Shown piece by piece: positions 5,659 to 12,971 of a stretch of DNA of 12,971 bases. The number at the start of each line of letters is the position of its first letter. The first letter of the stretch is position 1. The position numbers and the translations under genes were made by a program. A model generated the notes under the pieces. The model was not told the origin of the DNA. It was given only the letters and a program-made list of their open reading frames with translations, and did no database searches. Source of the stretch: a bacterium (GTDB lineage Bacteria; Babelota; Babeliae; Babelales; Vermiphilaceae); contig DAOVGZ010000021.1 in NCBI GenBank assembly GCA_030672115.1, positions 1 to 12,971 on the forward strand, written 5' to 3'.

Positions 5659-6355
5659 ACAAATTCAATCGTTGGATTGTCTTTAAACCCTCACGAACAG
5701 AAAGTGTTGAAAGTTTATCTTGATGTGTTTTTATAAAATTTTTCACCCAAGCTGGATTGCTGTATGAATACTGACGCAATGCCCAGCCAATTGCCTTACG
5801 AATAAAAAATTCCTTTTCATCAGAAACCTGCAATACTAAAGATTCAAGCAATTTTGAATTTGTTTCTTCTTTATATTTTAACTGAGCAAGAAGTGCTGTT
5901 CTTCTAATCCACATATTTTCATCCACAATCCACTTCTCAAGATATTTTTTTATATCATCATTATCTTTGATTGCTTGACCAACCAAATTAACTGCAACAT
6001 GATCAACAATATCCCACCATTGTGCTATGCGAATAACCTTCAAATATAAATCAACATTATCTTTTTTGATAAACGATTTGAATTTTCCAGCATACTGCAT
6101 GCCCGCATGCCACTCTTCTCTACAATGTGCATTTTTAAAAAGATACAAAATTATCGAACGATATTCTGTGTTGTTTTGTGGAACAAAATTTTTAAAAATT
6201 TTATTACAAATTTTTTTAACTTCGGGAAGAGTTATTCCCCAAAACGGCATACTTGATTTCATATAACGTTGCTGACCTTGCGCCCGCTCTTCATTTGCAT
6301 ATTCTGCAAATTCTTTTTGCAGTACTTCAAGTAATTTTTTTTGTTTTAAAAACAA
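5657..6355 (-). CDS. AlkD-type DNA alkylation repair glycosylase
   Basis: A 232-residue all-helical HEAT-repeat protein of the AlkC/AlkD family, DNA glycosylases that remove positively charged alkylated bases such as 3-methyladenine and 7-methylguanine without flipping them. The family's RYMK and PFWGI motifs are near residues 30-41, and AQWWDIVD (112-118) carries W114 and D118. R152 is in WIRRTALL, and KEFFIRKAIGWALR contributes W191. These match W109, D113, R148 and W187 of the well-studied Bacillus cereus enzyme, so the active site looks intact. The start is a TTG at 6355, chosen because GAGG lies seven bases upstream; a TTG two codons earlier is one base from that GAGG and so unlikely. 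Length fits the family. The gene is last in the leftward cluster, 44 bp after murA, and ends at the bidirectional terminator. Confidence 0.9.
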   Translation of the reverse strand: MFLKQKKLLEVLQKEFAEYANEERAQGQQRYMKSSMPFWGITLPEVKKICNKIFKNFVPQNNTEYRSIILYLFKNAHCREEWHAGMQYAGKFKSFIKKDNVDLYLKVIRIAQWWDIVDHVAVNLVGQAIKDNDDIKKYLEKWIVDENMWIRRTALLAQLKYKEETNSKLLESLVLQVSDEKEFFIRKAIGWALRQYSYSNPAWVKNFIKTHQDKLSTLSVREGLKTIQRLNL

Positions 6356-6399
6356 TTGCAAACCTCTTTTTCAATCAACCTAAAATGTTGCATAAAAAA

Positions 6400-7731
6400 T
6401 TATAACTGAACTCTTTTTTTTATACCTTCGACAGAATCACACCCTTTTATATGTGAAGAAGCATGCTGCTGAAAAGCAATCGTTCCACCAAGCATTGCTA
6501 ATTTTTTTTCCAATGCTTCATACCCGCGACGCCAGTGATGAATACCAGACATTACCGTTGTACCTTTAGCAACAAAACCAGCAAGGACAAGTGCGCACGA
6601 TGCACGAATATCAGTTGCAATAACAGGAACACCGTACAGCTCTTCTACGCCTGTTACTGTTGCAGTATTGTGTTGAACCGAAATTTGTGCTCCCATTTTT
6701 TGCAATTCCCGAACATGTAACAATCTGTTTTCAAAAACCGTTTCTTGAACGACACTTGTACCTGAAGCTAAACATTGTGCTGCCATCATTGGAGCTTGTA
6801 AATCAGTCGGAAATCCTGGATATGGGCCAGTTTTAAACGAAACTGCTCGAGGCGATTTTGTCGCTTTTAAACGAACGCCAATATCATCATTTCCAACTTC
6901 TATTTTATGCCCCATTTCCTGTAATTTAAATAAAAAAAGATCTAGAGCATAAGCAGGTGCTTGCGGCAAATGAATTTCGCCACCTGTCATTGCAGCAGCA
7001 AGTAATAAACTTCCTGCCTCTAAGCGATCAAAAATAACTTCATGTTTAATTGGCTGCAATGTAGCAACACCTTTAATTTGTATTGTTGCTGGTGGAACAA
7101 CCTCAATATCTGCTCCCATTTTTTGTAAAACTTTAACAAGATCCAAAACCTCTGGCTCTACTGCTGCATTTATTATTTTCGTTGTTCCTGGCGTAAGAAC
7201 AGCAGCCATCATAAGATTTTCAGTAGCCCCAACACTTGGATATTCTAAAATAAGTTTTTTAGCTTCCAATTTTGATGCACGAGCAGAAATAGACTCTCCC
7301 GTTATTTGAACATGCGCACCCATTTTCTCAAAATTACTTATATGGTAATTTATAGGACGAGTACCAATAACACATCCTCCTGGCAATGCTAAATCAACAC
7401 AGCCAAATCGAGCCAGCAAAGGACCCATTACCAATACTGACGCTCGCATTTGTTTCATAATTTCAGGTGCGACATTATAATGAACAATCGTACTTGTATC
7501 AACGTCTAATTCATTTTTTTCTTGATCAAAAAAAACCTGTGCTCCCAAATCTTTCAATAAAGTAATCATATGAAGAACATCACGAGACGCAGGAACATTT
7601 TTCAACTTTGATTTTCCACTGGTTAAAATAAGAGAGGCCATAATTACCAGTACCGCATTTTTTGCACCGGTCAATTGGACCTCTCCACTCAGACCAAAAG
7701 ATTGTTCAACAATGATGTATTCGTTCGACAT
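6400..7731 (-). CDS. murA: UDP-N-acetylglucosamine 1-carboxyvinyltransferase MurA
   Basis: A 443-residue cytoplasmic enzyme that transfers enolpyruvate from PEP to UDP-GlcNAc, the first committed step of peptidoglycan precursor synthesis. Recognisable features are the N-terminal TGAKNA with K24/N25, and the active-site loop LPGGCVIGTRP with catalytic C120, the residue alkylated by fosfomycin. Further on are GFPTDLQAP with D310 and a C-terminal RRGYE with R402, equivalent to the PEP-binding arginine near residue 397 in E. coli. Length is slightly above the usual 420 because of a C-terminal tail of about 15-20 residues after AMLGG. The usual H.DRGYE motif reads HHWRRGYE here. ATG at 7731 has an AAAGG ribosome site. 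It lies 24 bp after the HD gene and 44 bp before alkD, so it sits inside an apparent operon. Presence of MurA implies some peptidoglycan synthesis is kept. Confidence 0.97.
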   Translation of the reverse strand: MSNEYIIVEQSFGLSGEVQLTGAKNAVLVIMASLILTSGKSKLKNVPASRDVLHMITLLKDLGAQVFFDQEKNELDVDTSTIVHYNVAPEIMKQMRASVLVMGPLLARFGCVDLALPGGCVIGTRPINYHISNFEKMGAHVQITGESISARASKLEAKKLILEYPSVGATENLMMAAVLTPGTTKIINAAVEPEVLDLVKVLQKMGADIEVVPPATIQIKGVATLQPIKHEVIFDRLEAGSLLLAAAMTGGEIHLPQAPAYALDLFLFKLQEMGHKIEVGNDDIGVRLKATKSPRAVSFKTGPYPGFPTDLQAPMMAAQCLASGTSVVQETVFENRLLHVRELQKMGAQISVQHNTATVTGVEELYGVPVIATDIRASCALVLAGFVAKGTTVMSGIHHWRRGYEALEKKLAMLGGTIAFQQHASSHIKGCDSVEGIKKRVQL

Positions 7732-7755
7732 TTAAAACCTTTTTATCTTTATATT

Positions 7756-8448
7756 TTATAAAATACCATCCCATTCTTTTTTAAATCTATCTAAAAATTG
7801 CTGCATAAATTGATGACGTTCATGCGCCATAGTATATCCAGCTTTTGTATTCATTCGATCTTTTAAAAGAAAAAGCTTTTCATAAAAATGATTTATACTA
7901 CTTGATCTATTTTTTTTATAATTTTGAGCAGATTCATGCATAACAACTTTTTGTTCAGGAGAATGCATTTGATTCCCTTTGTATCCTCCATAAGCAAAAC
8001 AGCGAGCAATACCAATTGCTCCTATTGCATCTAATCGATCCGCATCTTGAACAATCATACCTTCAAGTGTTTGCATCGGTGTATTAACACCAGCACCTTT
8101 AAATGAAACTGTTTTAATAATTTGGCAAACATGATCAATTGTTTTTTTTTCAATAAATAAAGTTTTTAAAAATTCTGATGCAACACGCGGGCCAACAGTT
8201 TCATCGCCATCATAAAATTTCCAATCGGCAATGTCATGTAATAAAGCAGCAAGCTCTATAACCAAAAAATCTACGCTCTCTTTTTTTGCAAGCTTTTGTG
8301 CCAAACTCCAAACACGATATACATGCCACCAATCATGTCCTGATCCCTCACCTTCTAGTTTTTTTCGAACGTGATCTGCTGTTGCTTGTATTATCTCTTT
8401 TTGATTTATTTTTTGTAAAGTAGCGTCTTGATTTTGAGTCTTTAACAC
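7756..8448 (-). CDS. YedJ-like HD-domain phosphohydrolase
   Basis: A 230-residue soluble protein of the HD superfamily, metal-dependent phosphohydrolases. Metal-ligand motifs are GHDWWHVYRVW (H38, H42), LLHDIADW (H71-D72) and IVQDADRLDAIGAIG (D136), in the order and spacing of E. coli YedJ and its relatives, whose substrate is not established. The GTG start at 8448 has AAAAGGA nine bases upstream. No other ATG, GTG or TTG occurs in frame before H38, so the start must lie within the preceding pseudouridine synthase gene, and the two coding regions overlap by 101 bases. It is followed after 24 bp by murA. A nucleotide-phosphate housekeeping role would fit, but no substrate can be inferred from the sequence. 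Confidence 0.85.
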   Translation of the reverse strand: MLKTQNQDATLQKINQKEIIQATADHVRKKLEGEGSGHDWWHVYRVWSLAQKLAKKESVDFLVIELAALLHDIADWKFYDGDETVGPRVASEFLKTLFIEKKTIDHVCQIIKTVSFKGAGVNTPMQTLEGMIVQDADRLDAIGAIGIARCFAYGGYKGNQMHSPEQKVVMHESAQNYKKNRSSSINHFYEKLFLLKDRMNTKAGYTMAHERHQFMQQFLDRFKKEWDGIL

Positions 8449-9223
8449 GTTTTATTTCCTTTTTTATAACCACAGCCCCAGATTTCTGCAAATTTTCTAA
8501 CTCTTGTTTTGTTAAAAAACGAGATGTTCCAATAGGAAGACCTCTCCGAGTCAAGCCGGCATAATTAATTCTGTCTAACTTCAAAACTTTATAATCAAAA
8601 TGTTCAAATAATCTTCTGACTATTCTATTTTTACCACTATGCAATTGAACTTTTACGTGATTTTTTTTGCTTCCTTGTACAAAACTAATTTTATCAATCT
8701 GAGCAATACCATCTTTTAGCTCAAGACCAGCACGAATTGCCAGAAGATTTTCTATTTTTAATGGACGATCCAAAACAACACTGTACACTTTTTTTACTTC
8801 ATTACGAGGATGTGCAAGATTCTGAGTTAACTCTCCATCATTCGTCAACAAAAGAAGCCCAGTTGTTGCTCTATCAAGTCTTCCAACTGGATTAACACGA
8901 GTTTTTGTCAAACCTTTCACTAGCTCAACAACAGTTTTACGATTTCTTTCATCTGAAAGCGTTGTGACATAATCTTTTGGTTTATTCAAAAGAATATAAA
9001 TTTTTTCATCCGGTTTAACGAATTTATTTTTAAAATATATACGGTCAGTTTTGCCAACCCTCGTTTCTGGACTTTTTACAATTATACCATTAACAGTAAC
9101 CTGTCCATCCTTAATAAATTCAACAGCTTGCCGTCTTGAACAAAGGCCTGCACTCGATAAATATTTATTAAGTGGCATCCCAATTGTTTTTTCTTTATTA
9201 TTTTTCATACGAAACCAATACAT
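8348..9223 (-). CDS. RluB/RsuA-family rRNA pseudouridine synthase
   Basis: Converts a specific uridine in rRNA to pseudouridine. The protein begins with a short basic leader, then an S4 RNA-binding domain (about residues 16-62, PLNKYLSSAGLCSRRQA and VNG), followed by the catalytic domain with GRLDRATTGLLLLTNDG (114-130), D117 being the catalytic aspartate. KKVYSV (144-149) and GKNRIVRRLF (197-206) complete the family pattern of RluB/RluE/RsuA-type enzymes. A Lys/Arg/Ser-rich tail (about 254-291) is typical for RluB-like members, but the last third of a hundred bases overlaps the HD gene in another frame. The start is uncertain: ATG at 9223, 9208 or 9178 are possible, and none has a convincing ribosome site. 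It is the first gene of the leftward cluster, divergent from crcB with a shared promoter region. Exact target position in 23S or 16S rRNA is not determined. Confidence 0.9.
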   Translation of the reverse strand: MYWFRMKNNKEKTIGMPLNKYLSSAGLCSRRQAVEFIKDGQVTVNGIIVKSPETRVGKTDRIYFKNKFVKPDEKIYILLNKPKDYVTTLSDERNRKTVVELVKGLTKTRVNPVGRLDRATTGLLLLTNDGELTQNLAHPRNEVKKVYSVVLDRPLKIENLLAIRAGLELKDGIAQIDKISFVQGSKKNHVKVQLHSGKNRIVRRLFEHFDYKVLKLDRINYAGLTRRGLPIGTSRFLTKQELENLQKSGAVVIKKEIKRVKDSKSRRYFTKNKSKRDNTSNSRSRSKKTRR

Positions 9224-9244
9224 AAAAAGTTTTTTGATTCTATT

Positions 9245-9277
9245 TGATATAATACCCTAAAGTTAGCAATGAGTGAA
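9245..9277. promoter_or_regulatory. Overlapping divergent promoters for crcB and the pseudouridine synthase
   Basis: On the plus strand TGATATAAT (9245-9253) is a perfect extended -10 (TG-N-TATAAT), about 50 bases before the crcB start. On the minus strand TTCACT (9277-9272), a 17-base spacer and TATTAT (9254-9249) make a sigma70-like promoter for the pseudouridine synthase. The two -10 boxes cover nearly the same bases, so polymerases could not bind both at once. A second TATAAT at 9279-9284 is too close to the crcB ribosome site to serve that gene. Confidence 0.45.
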
Positions 9278-9299
9278 TTATAATAAGGGAGAACTAACT

Positions 9300-9677
9300 A
9301 TGAAAAATAGTTTTTTAGTATTACTTGGAAGCGGTCTTGGCGGTGTTACACGCTATTGGATATCTCTTGCTTCGATAAATATTTTTGGAAAAAACTTTCC
9401 TTATGGAACATTTCTTGTTAACAGTTTTGGATCATTTTTAATTGGTTTTTTTGCATCACTTTTTTTTAGTTATTTTTATAACACAAATAACATTTTAAAA
9501 TATCTTTTACTTATTGGTTTTTTAGGAGGATTTACTACTTTTTCTTCTTTTTCATTAGAAACGTTACAACTTTTTCAAAAAGGCTTTCATTTATATAGCT
9601 TTTTAAATATTCTATTAAACGTAGGAATATGCTTACTTGCTGTATTTTTTGGAAGCATTATTGGAAAACAATTTTAA
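9300..9677 (+). CDS. crcB: CrcB/Fluc-family fluoride channel
   Basis: A 125-residue inner-membrane protein with four hydrophobic segments. Family signatures are GGVTRYW near residue 14, GTFLVNSFGSFLIG (about 36-49) and GGFTTFSSFSLET (about 76-88), the last matching the TFS motif with phenylalanines that line the fluoride pore. Fluc channels work as antiparallel dimers and export fluoride that accumulates in the cytoplasm; a single gene suggests a homodimer. The ATG at 9300 is chosen for its AAGGGAGA seven bases upstream; a codon at 9273 in frame has no such site. I looked for a fluoride riboswitch in the short leader and saw no match. The gene is followed after 107 bp by tdk on the same strand. 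Confidence 0.93.
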   Translation: MKNSFLVLLGSGLGGVTRYWISLASINIFGKNFPYGTFLVNSFGSFLIGFFASLFFSYFYNTNNILKYLLLIGFLGGFTTFSSFSLETLQLFQKGFHLYSFLNILLNVGICLLAVFFGSIIGKQF

Positions 9678-9784
9678 AAAATAAATAAAAAATAATAATT
9701 CTTTCTTTTCAAAACAAATTACAATCTTTAAACTTGAAACTCTAATAAATAAATTTACCGTTATAAAAATTGAAGGAGATCGGC
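9678..9784 (+). other. crcB-tdk spacer
   Basis: An AT-rich 107-bp spacer with no gene and no stable hairpin. TTGAAA at 9734-9739 and TATAAA at 9762-9767 are 22 bases apart, too far for a standard promoter. A clear AAGGAGAT ribosome site (9773-9780) belongs to tdk. Confidence 0.5.
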
Positions 9785-10408
9785 ATGCCCGAACCAAAGG
9801 GTACAAAAGGAAAACAAGGAACACTTGAAGTTGTTTGCGGACCAATGTTTTCAGGAAAATCTGAAGAACTTATTCGCAGATTACGTAGAGCACAGATAGC
9901 AAAGCTTAACGTTCTCACCTGCAAACACGCCCTCGACAATCGTCATACAATTGAATGTGTTGTCACCCATAACGGAAACAAATTAAAAGCTGAAGCTCTT
10001 TCAAGCGTCGAAGATATTTTACGATTAGGTCAAGAAAAAAATATTGATGTTGTCGGTATTGACGAAGTTCAATGGTTTGACAATTACATCATTTCTATTA
10101 TTTGCAAGCTTATTGAAGCTGGAAAACGCGTTATTGTTGCAGGGCTTGATCTTGATTTTCGTGGTGTCCCATTTGGTTCTATGCCAATACTTTTGGCTGT
10201 TGCCGACCACATTACTAAACTACAAGCTATTTGTACTATTTGCGGGAAAGATGCACATTTCACTCAAAGACTCGTTAATAACAAACCTGCAAATTATGAT
10301 GACCCTGTTATTTTAGTTGGAGCTCAAGAATCATACCAGGCTCGCTGTCGCGATTGTCATGCTATTGATAAACAACCAACATTTTCAAAAAGCTGCCAAT
10401 ATTATTAA
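9785..10408 (+). CDS. tdk: Thymidine kinase, type II
   Basis: A 207-residue cytoplasmic enzyme that phosphorylates thymidine (and deoxyuridine) with ATP, the salvage route to dTMP. The P-loop is GPMFSGKS (19-26), with the typical SEELIRRLRRA helix after it; IDEVQWF (92-98) supplies the catalytic base E94. GLDLDFRG.PFG follows, then the zinc site from CTIC (C150, C153) and CRDCH (C188, C191), and the lasso that covers the thymine ring lies between 160 and 187. All are intact, and length is normal. The ATG at 9785 is fixed by AAGGAG six bases upstream; an in-frame ATG at 9770 lies before that site. In an organism with NTT transporters, thymidine salvage fits reliance on host nucleosides, though Tdk is common in free-living bacteria too. 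Confidence 0.96.
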   Translation: MPEPKGTKGKQGTLEVVCGPMFSGKSEELIRRLRRAQIAKLNVLTCKHALDNRHTIECVVTHNGNKLKAEALSSVEDILRLGQEKNIDVVGIDEVQWFDNYIISIICKLIEAGKRVIVAGLDLDFRGVPFGSMPILLAVADHITKLQAICTICGKDAHFTQRLVNNKPANYDDPVILVGAQESYQARCRDCHAIDKQPTFSKSCQYY

Positions 10409-10431
10409 TATGAATATTCCATATCGTTTTT
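10408..10431 (+). terminator. Weak terminator-like hairpin after tdk
   Basis: ATATG (10408-10412) pairs with CATAT (10420-10424), followed by CG and a T-run. The stem is only five base pairs and mostly A-T, overlapping the last base of the stop codon, so it is a doubtful terminator. Confidence 0.25.
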
Positions 10432-10563
10432 AATTTTCCAATGGATTGACAACAAGATTTGATATGATACTTAACATAGTCCGCATGAAATTTAATTAAA
10501 ACTTTGTTATGCATAAAAATTAACAAAATATCTTTCTATTAAAAAAAGTATGGATATAATTCA

Positions 10564-11910
10564 ATGGCCAAAGAAAAAATAATATTTACCTGCTCATCAT
10601 GCAATTATACTACAGTAAAATGGATGGGATGTTGTCCAGAATGTAAAAATTGGGAAACATTTAAAGAAACAAAATCTTTAATAAAAAATAAATTTTCAAG
10701 CTCAAATAAAAAAAACATTTCTCTTTCTAAGCTTGATACAATAAACAGTAAACCAAAAAAAAGAATGCTTTCTGGCATTGGTGAATGGGACCGTGTTCTT
10801 GGTGGTGGCATTATGCCAAACTCATTGCTCATTTTAACCGGCGATCCTGGCATTGGAAAATCAACGTTACTACTACAAATTGCAGCTAATCTTTGTAAAA
10901 ATTATAACGTTTTTTATTTTTCATCCGAAGAATCTTTAGAACAAGTAAAAGGACGTGCAACAAGAATTGGTTGTGCTAATAGCCCTCTTCTCTTTTCAGA
11001 TCAAGCCGATCTTGAATCAATTATTAATATTTGTAAGGAACATCAACCAAACTTGGTTGTCATTGATTCAATCCAAAACTGCTATACTCAGAATACAAAA
11101 ACTACTCCTGGCAGTATTGGTCAACTACGAGAATCAGCCTTTAGATTAATGCGGCTGGCAAAAGAAAATGATATTGCCATTATTGTAAGTGGACATATAA
11201 CAAAAGAAGGAACTATTGCAGGGCCAAAAACACTAGAGCACATGGTTGATGGTGTTTTTTATTTGCAAGGAGAAGATCGCTGGCAAACACGCATGCTTCG
11301 ATCTGTAAAAAATAGATTTGGAACTATTAACGAACTTGGTTTTTTTGAAATGCAACCACAGGGCCTAACAGAAGTCCCTAATATCAATCAACATTTATTG
11401 AGTGAAATTTCACATTCATCAGGATCTGTTCTTGTTAGTTTTATGGAAGGATCACGCCCTTTATTGCTAGAGCTTCAAGCCCTCACCGTTACATCAAAAC
11501 TTGGAATCCCTCAACGAGTAATCTCTGGCATTGACCATAAACAAGTTGTTTTAATTGCTGCAATTTTAGAAAAATATTTACATGTGAAGTTAAGCACTCA
11601 TGATATTTTCTTTAAAGTTAGCGGGGGTTTTAAAATAAAAGGAAGCTCAGCTGATTTGGGTATTGCTCTTGCATTACTATCGAGCTACTATCAACAACCA
11701 GTACCAGAAAAATCAATTGCTCTTGGTGAAATTAGTTTAACCGGCCAAATTAAACCAATTAACCAAATAAATGCCTACGTTCGAGAAGCAAAAAAATTTG
11801 GCATTAAACAATTATTAGTAGGAAAAAATCAAAAAATAGAAAAAAGTGGATGCACTATTAAACAATTTAAAAATGTATACGATCTTTTAAGATTATTTGA
11901 AAGTAACTAA
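10564..11910 (+). CDS. radA: DNA repair protein RadA (Sms)
   Basis: A 448-residue ATPase that helps process branched recombination intermediates. It has the four-cysteine zinc finger (C10, C13, C24, C27), then a RecA-like ATPase core with Walker A GDPGIGKST (93-101), Walker B VVIDSIQ (165-171) and the RadA-specific KNRFG motif (249-253). The C-terminal Lon-protease-like domain carries GGFKIKGSSADLGIALALLSS and GEISLTGQIKPI. Length and domain order are those of standard RadA, with no broken motif. The ATG at 10564 begins right at the zinc finger, as in homologues. No Shine-Dalgarno is visible; instead TATAAT lies three bases upstream of the ATG. It is followed after 13 bases by the membrane-protein gene, suggesting cotranscription. 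Confidence 0.97.
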   Translation: MAKEKIIFTCSSCNYTTVKWMGCCPECKNWETFKETKSLIKNKFSSSNKKNISLSKLDTINSKPKKRMLSGIGEWDRVLGGGIMPNSLLILTGDPGIGKSTLLLQIAANLCKNYNVFYFSSEESLEQVKGRATRIGCANSPLLFSDQADLESIINICKEHQPNLVVIDSIQNCYTQNTKTTPGSIGQLRESAFRLMRLAKENDIAIIVSGHITKEGTIAGPKTLEHMVDGVFYLQGEDRWQTRMLRSVKNRFGTINELGFFEMQPQGLTEVPNINQHLLSEISHSSGSVLVSFMEGSRPLLLELQALTVTSKLGIPQRVISGIDHKQVVLIAAILEKYLHVKLSTHDIFFKVSGGFKIKGSSADLGIALALLSSYYQQPVPEKSIALGEISLTGQIKPINQINAYVREAKKFGIKQLLVGKNQKIEKSGCTIKQFKNVYDLLRLFESN

Positions 11911-11923
11911 AAGGAACTCTTCT

Positions 11924-12971
11924 ATGAACAAAAAACAATTAACATATAAACCAATCTTTTGGTTACTCTTTTCTTGTGCTTCTATCGGAGGTCTTATATT
12001 TTCTTATACATATTTTTCTAAAGCTCTTCCGATAGTCAACCTTAATGTTCAAATGAACAGAAGCGAAGCTCTAAAAAAAGCAAATATTATTGCCAATAAA
12101 TATAATCTTGGACCCAAAAATTTCCGCCAAGCTATCACTTTTTCATCCGATAAACAAACACAAATGTTTATAGAGTTAGAAGCTGGAGGAAAAGAACGTT
12201 TCAATAAAATACTTAAAGAAAAAAAATATGAACCTTATACCTGGCAAATTAGACATTTTAAAGAATCAACAAAACATGAACTCCTGATAATATTTACACC
12301 CGAAGGAAAACCTTATGGATTTAAAGAACATATTTCAGAAAAAAAACCTGGTGTAACAATTACAACACAAGAAGCTCAAAAAATTGCCGCGCTTAATGCA
12401 CAAAAAGAATGGGCTATACAACTACAAGAATACAAACTCATTGAAGCATCAAAAAACATTCCTGCAAGCGGAAGGACCGATCATACCTTTGTATATGAAA
12501 AACAAAATGAAACAATTGGACAAGGACGGTATCGAATTAGACTCGTGATTAGTGGCAATGTTTTAACTGAACTAATACAGTTTATCAAAATACCAGATGA
12601 TTTTCAGAGCCGTTTCCAAGAAATGCGTACCGCAAATAAAACAATCGCCATGGCATCTGGCATTCTTATGTTTCTTTTGTATATTCTTGGTGGCTGCTTA
12701 ATTGGATTGTTCTTCTTGCTACAATCTCGTTCTCTTTTATGGAAAAAATCATTTTTTTGGGGCGTAATTTTAGGATTTTTACAATTTATATCATCCATCA
12801 ATAATATTCCAAATGCATGGATGCATTATGACACAGCAGTTCCAGCAAAAAGCTTTTTATTTTCTTATCTTTTACAATCAACAATAACAGCTTTTGTATT
12901 TTGTTTTTTTTCAAGTCTTATTTTTAGCATTGCAGAAGGCTTAACACGTAAAGCATTTAAAAACCATATCC
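11924..12971 (+). CDS. Large membrane protein, N-terminal part (possible CPBP-type intramembrane protease)
   Basis: The frame stays open from an ATG at 11924 to the window edge, 349 residues, so the gene is incomplete. AAGGA eight bases upstream supports the start. One membrane segment (about 11-31) is followed by a soluble region of about 210 residues, partly Lys/Glu-rich (about 32-240). Three more membrane segments follow (about 241-265, 274-291 and 312-336), and the visible end reads AEGLTRKAFKNH. This topology, with an extracytoplasmic domain and then a cluster of membrane helices, resembles long bacterial CPBP (CAAX-protease-like) membrane proteins. The catalytic motifs of that family would lie beyond the window, so the assignment is tentative. 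It directly follows radA on the same strand with 13 bases between, which suggests an operon but no shared function. Confidence 0.55.
   Translation, partial: MNKKQLTYKPIFWLLFSCASIGGLIFSYTYFSKALPIVNLNVQMNRSEALKKANIIANKYNLGPKNFRQAITFSSDKQTQMFIELEAGGKERFNKILKEKKYEPYTWQIRHFKESTKHELLIIFTPEGKPYGFKEHISEKKPGVTITTQEAQKIAALNAQKEWAIQLQEYKLIEASKNIPASGRTDHTFVYEKQNETIGQGRYRIRLVISGNVLTELIQFIKIPDDFQSRFQEMRTANKTIAMASGILMFLLYILGGCLIGLFFLLQSRSLLWKKSFFWGVILGFLQFISSINNIPNAWMHYDTAVPAKSFLFSYLLQSTITAFVFCFFSSLIFSIAEGLTRKAFKNHI

Noticed and set aside
9254..9299. Fluoride riboswitch before crcB
   Set aside because: The leader is only about 40 bases and shows none of the conserved blocks of the crcB motif.
12604..12801. 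Minus-strand 65-residue frame
   Set aside because: It lies antisense within the long open plus-strand membrane protein and has no signal of its own.
1..12971. CRISPR array, insertion sequence, rRNA or phage genes
   Set aside because: No spaced direct repeats, transposase-like frames, rRNA-like stretches or phage proteins were seen on either strand.

Overview
This is an AT-rich bacterial segment with a compact gene layout. It uses the standard genetic code: TGA ends the pseudouridine synthase gene. The gene content points to an obligate intracellular bacterium. There are two tandem ATP/ADP-translocase (NTT/Tlc) genes, a thymidine-salvage kinase, a phospholipid-methyltransferase-like protein and orphan secreted proteins, next to ordinary housekeeping genes (murA, radA). 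Two NTT transporters in a free-standing bacterial layout suggest a lineage such as Dependentiae (TM6), Chlamydiae or Rickettsiales. I favour Dependentiae-like, but that is inference from gene content and not a search result.

Layout. Positions 1-447 (+) hold the 3' end of a CYTH-domain gene whose stop codon overlaps the stop of the facing gene. Positions 444-4152 are all minus strand: two paralogous 454-residue nucleotide transporters (444-1808 and 1929-3293), preceded by a membrane-anchored SAM methyltransferase (3463-4152). A 405-bp divergent spacer (4153-4557) with promoter-like and terminator-like signals follows. Next come two plus-strand orphan genes for lysine/asparagine-rich proteins with signal peptides (4558-5400 and 5390-5626). 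They end at a good bidirectional terminator near 5633-5658. Positions 5657-9223 are a minus-strand cluster. In transcription order it is an RluB-type rRNA pseudouridine synthase, a YedJ-like HD phosphohydrolase whose start overlaps it by 101 nt, murA, and an AlkD-type DNA alkylation repair glycosylase with a TTG start. From 9300 to the window end everything is plus strand: crcB (fluoride channel), tdk, radA and the 5' part of a large membrane protein that may be a CPBP-type intramembrane protease.

How the genes may work together. The NTT proteins would import or exchange host nucleotides, and Tdk would phosphorylate salvaged thymidine. These are the metabolic signs of host dependence here. 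MurA shows that peptidoglycan precursor synthesis is retained. AlkD and RadA maintain the genome. The least explained part is 4153-5650: two orphan exported proteins, an unusual perfect 13-bp hairpin inside the first gene, and a structured upstream region.
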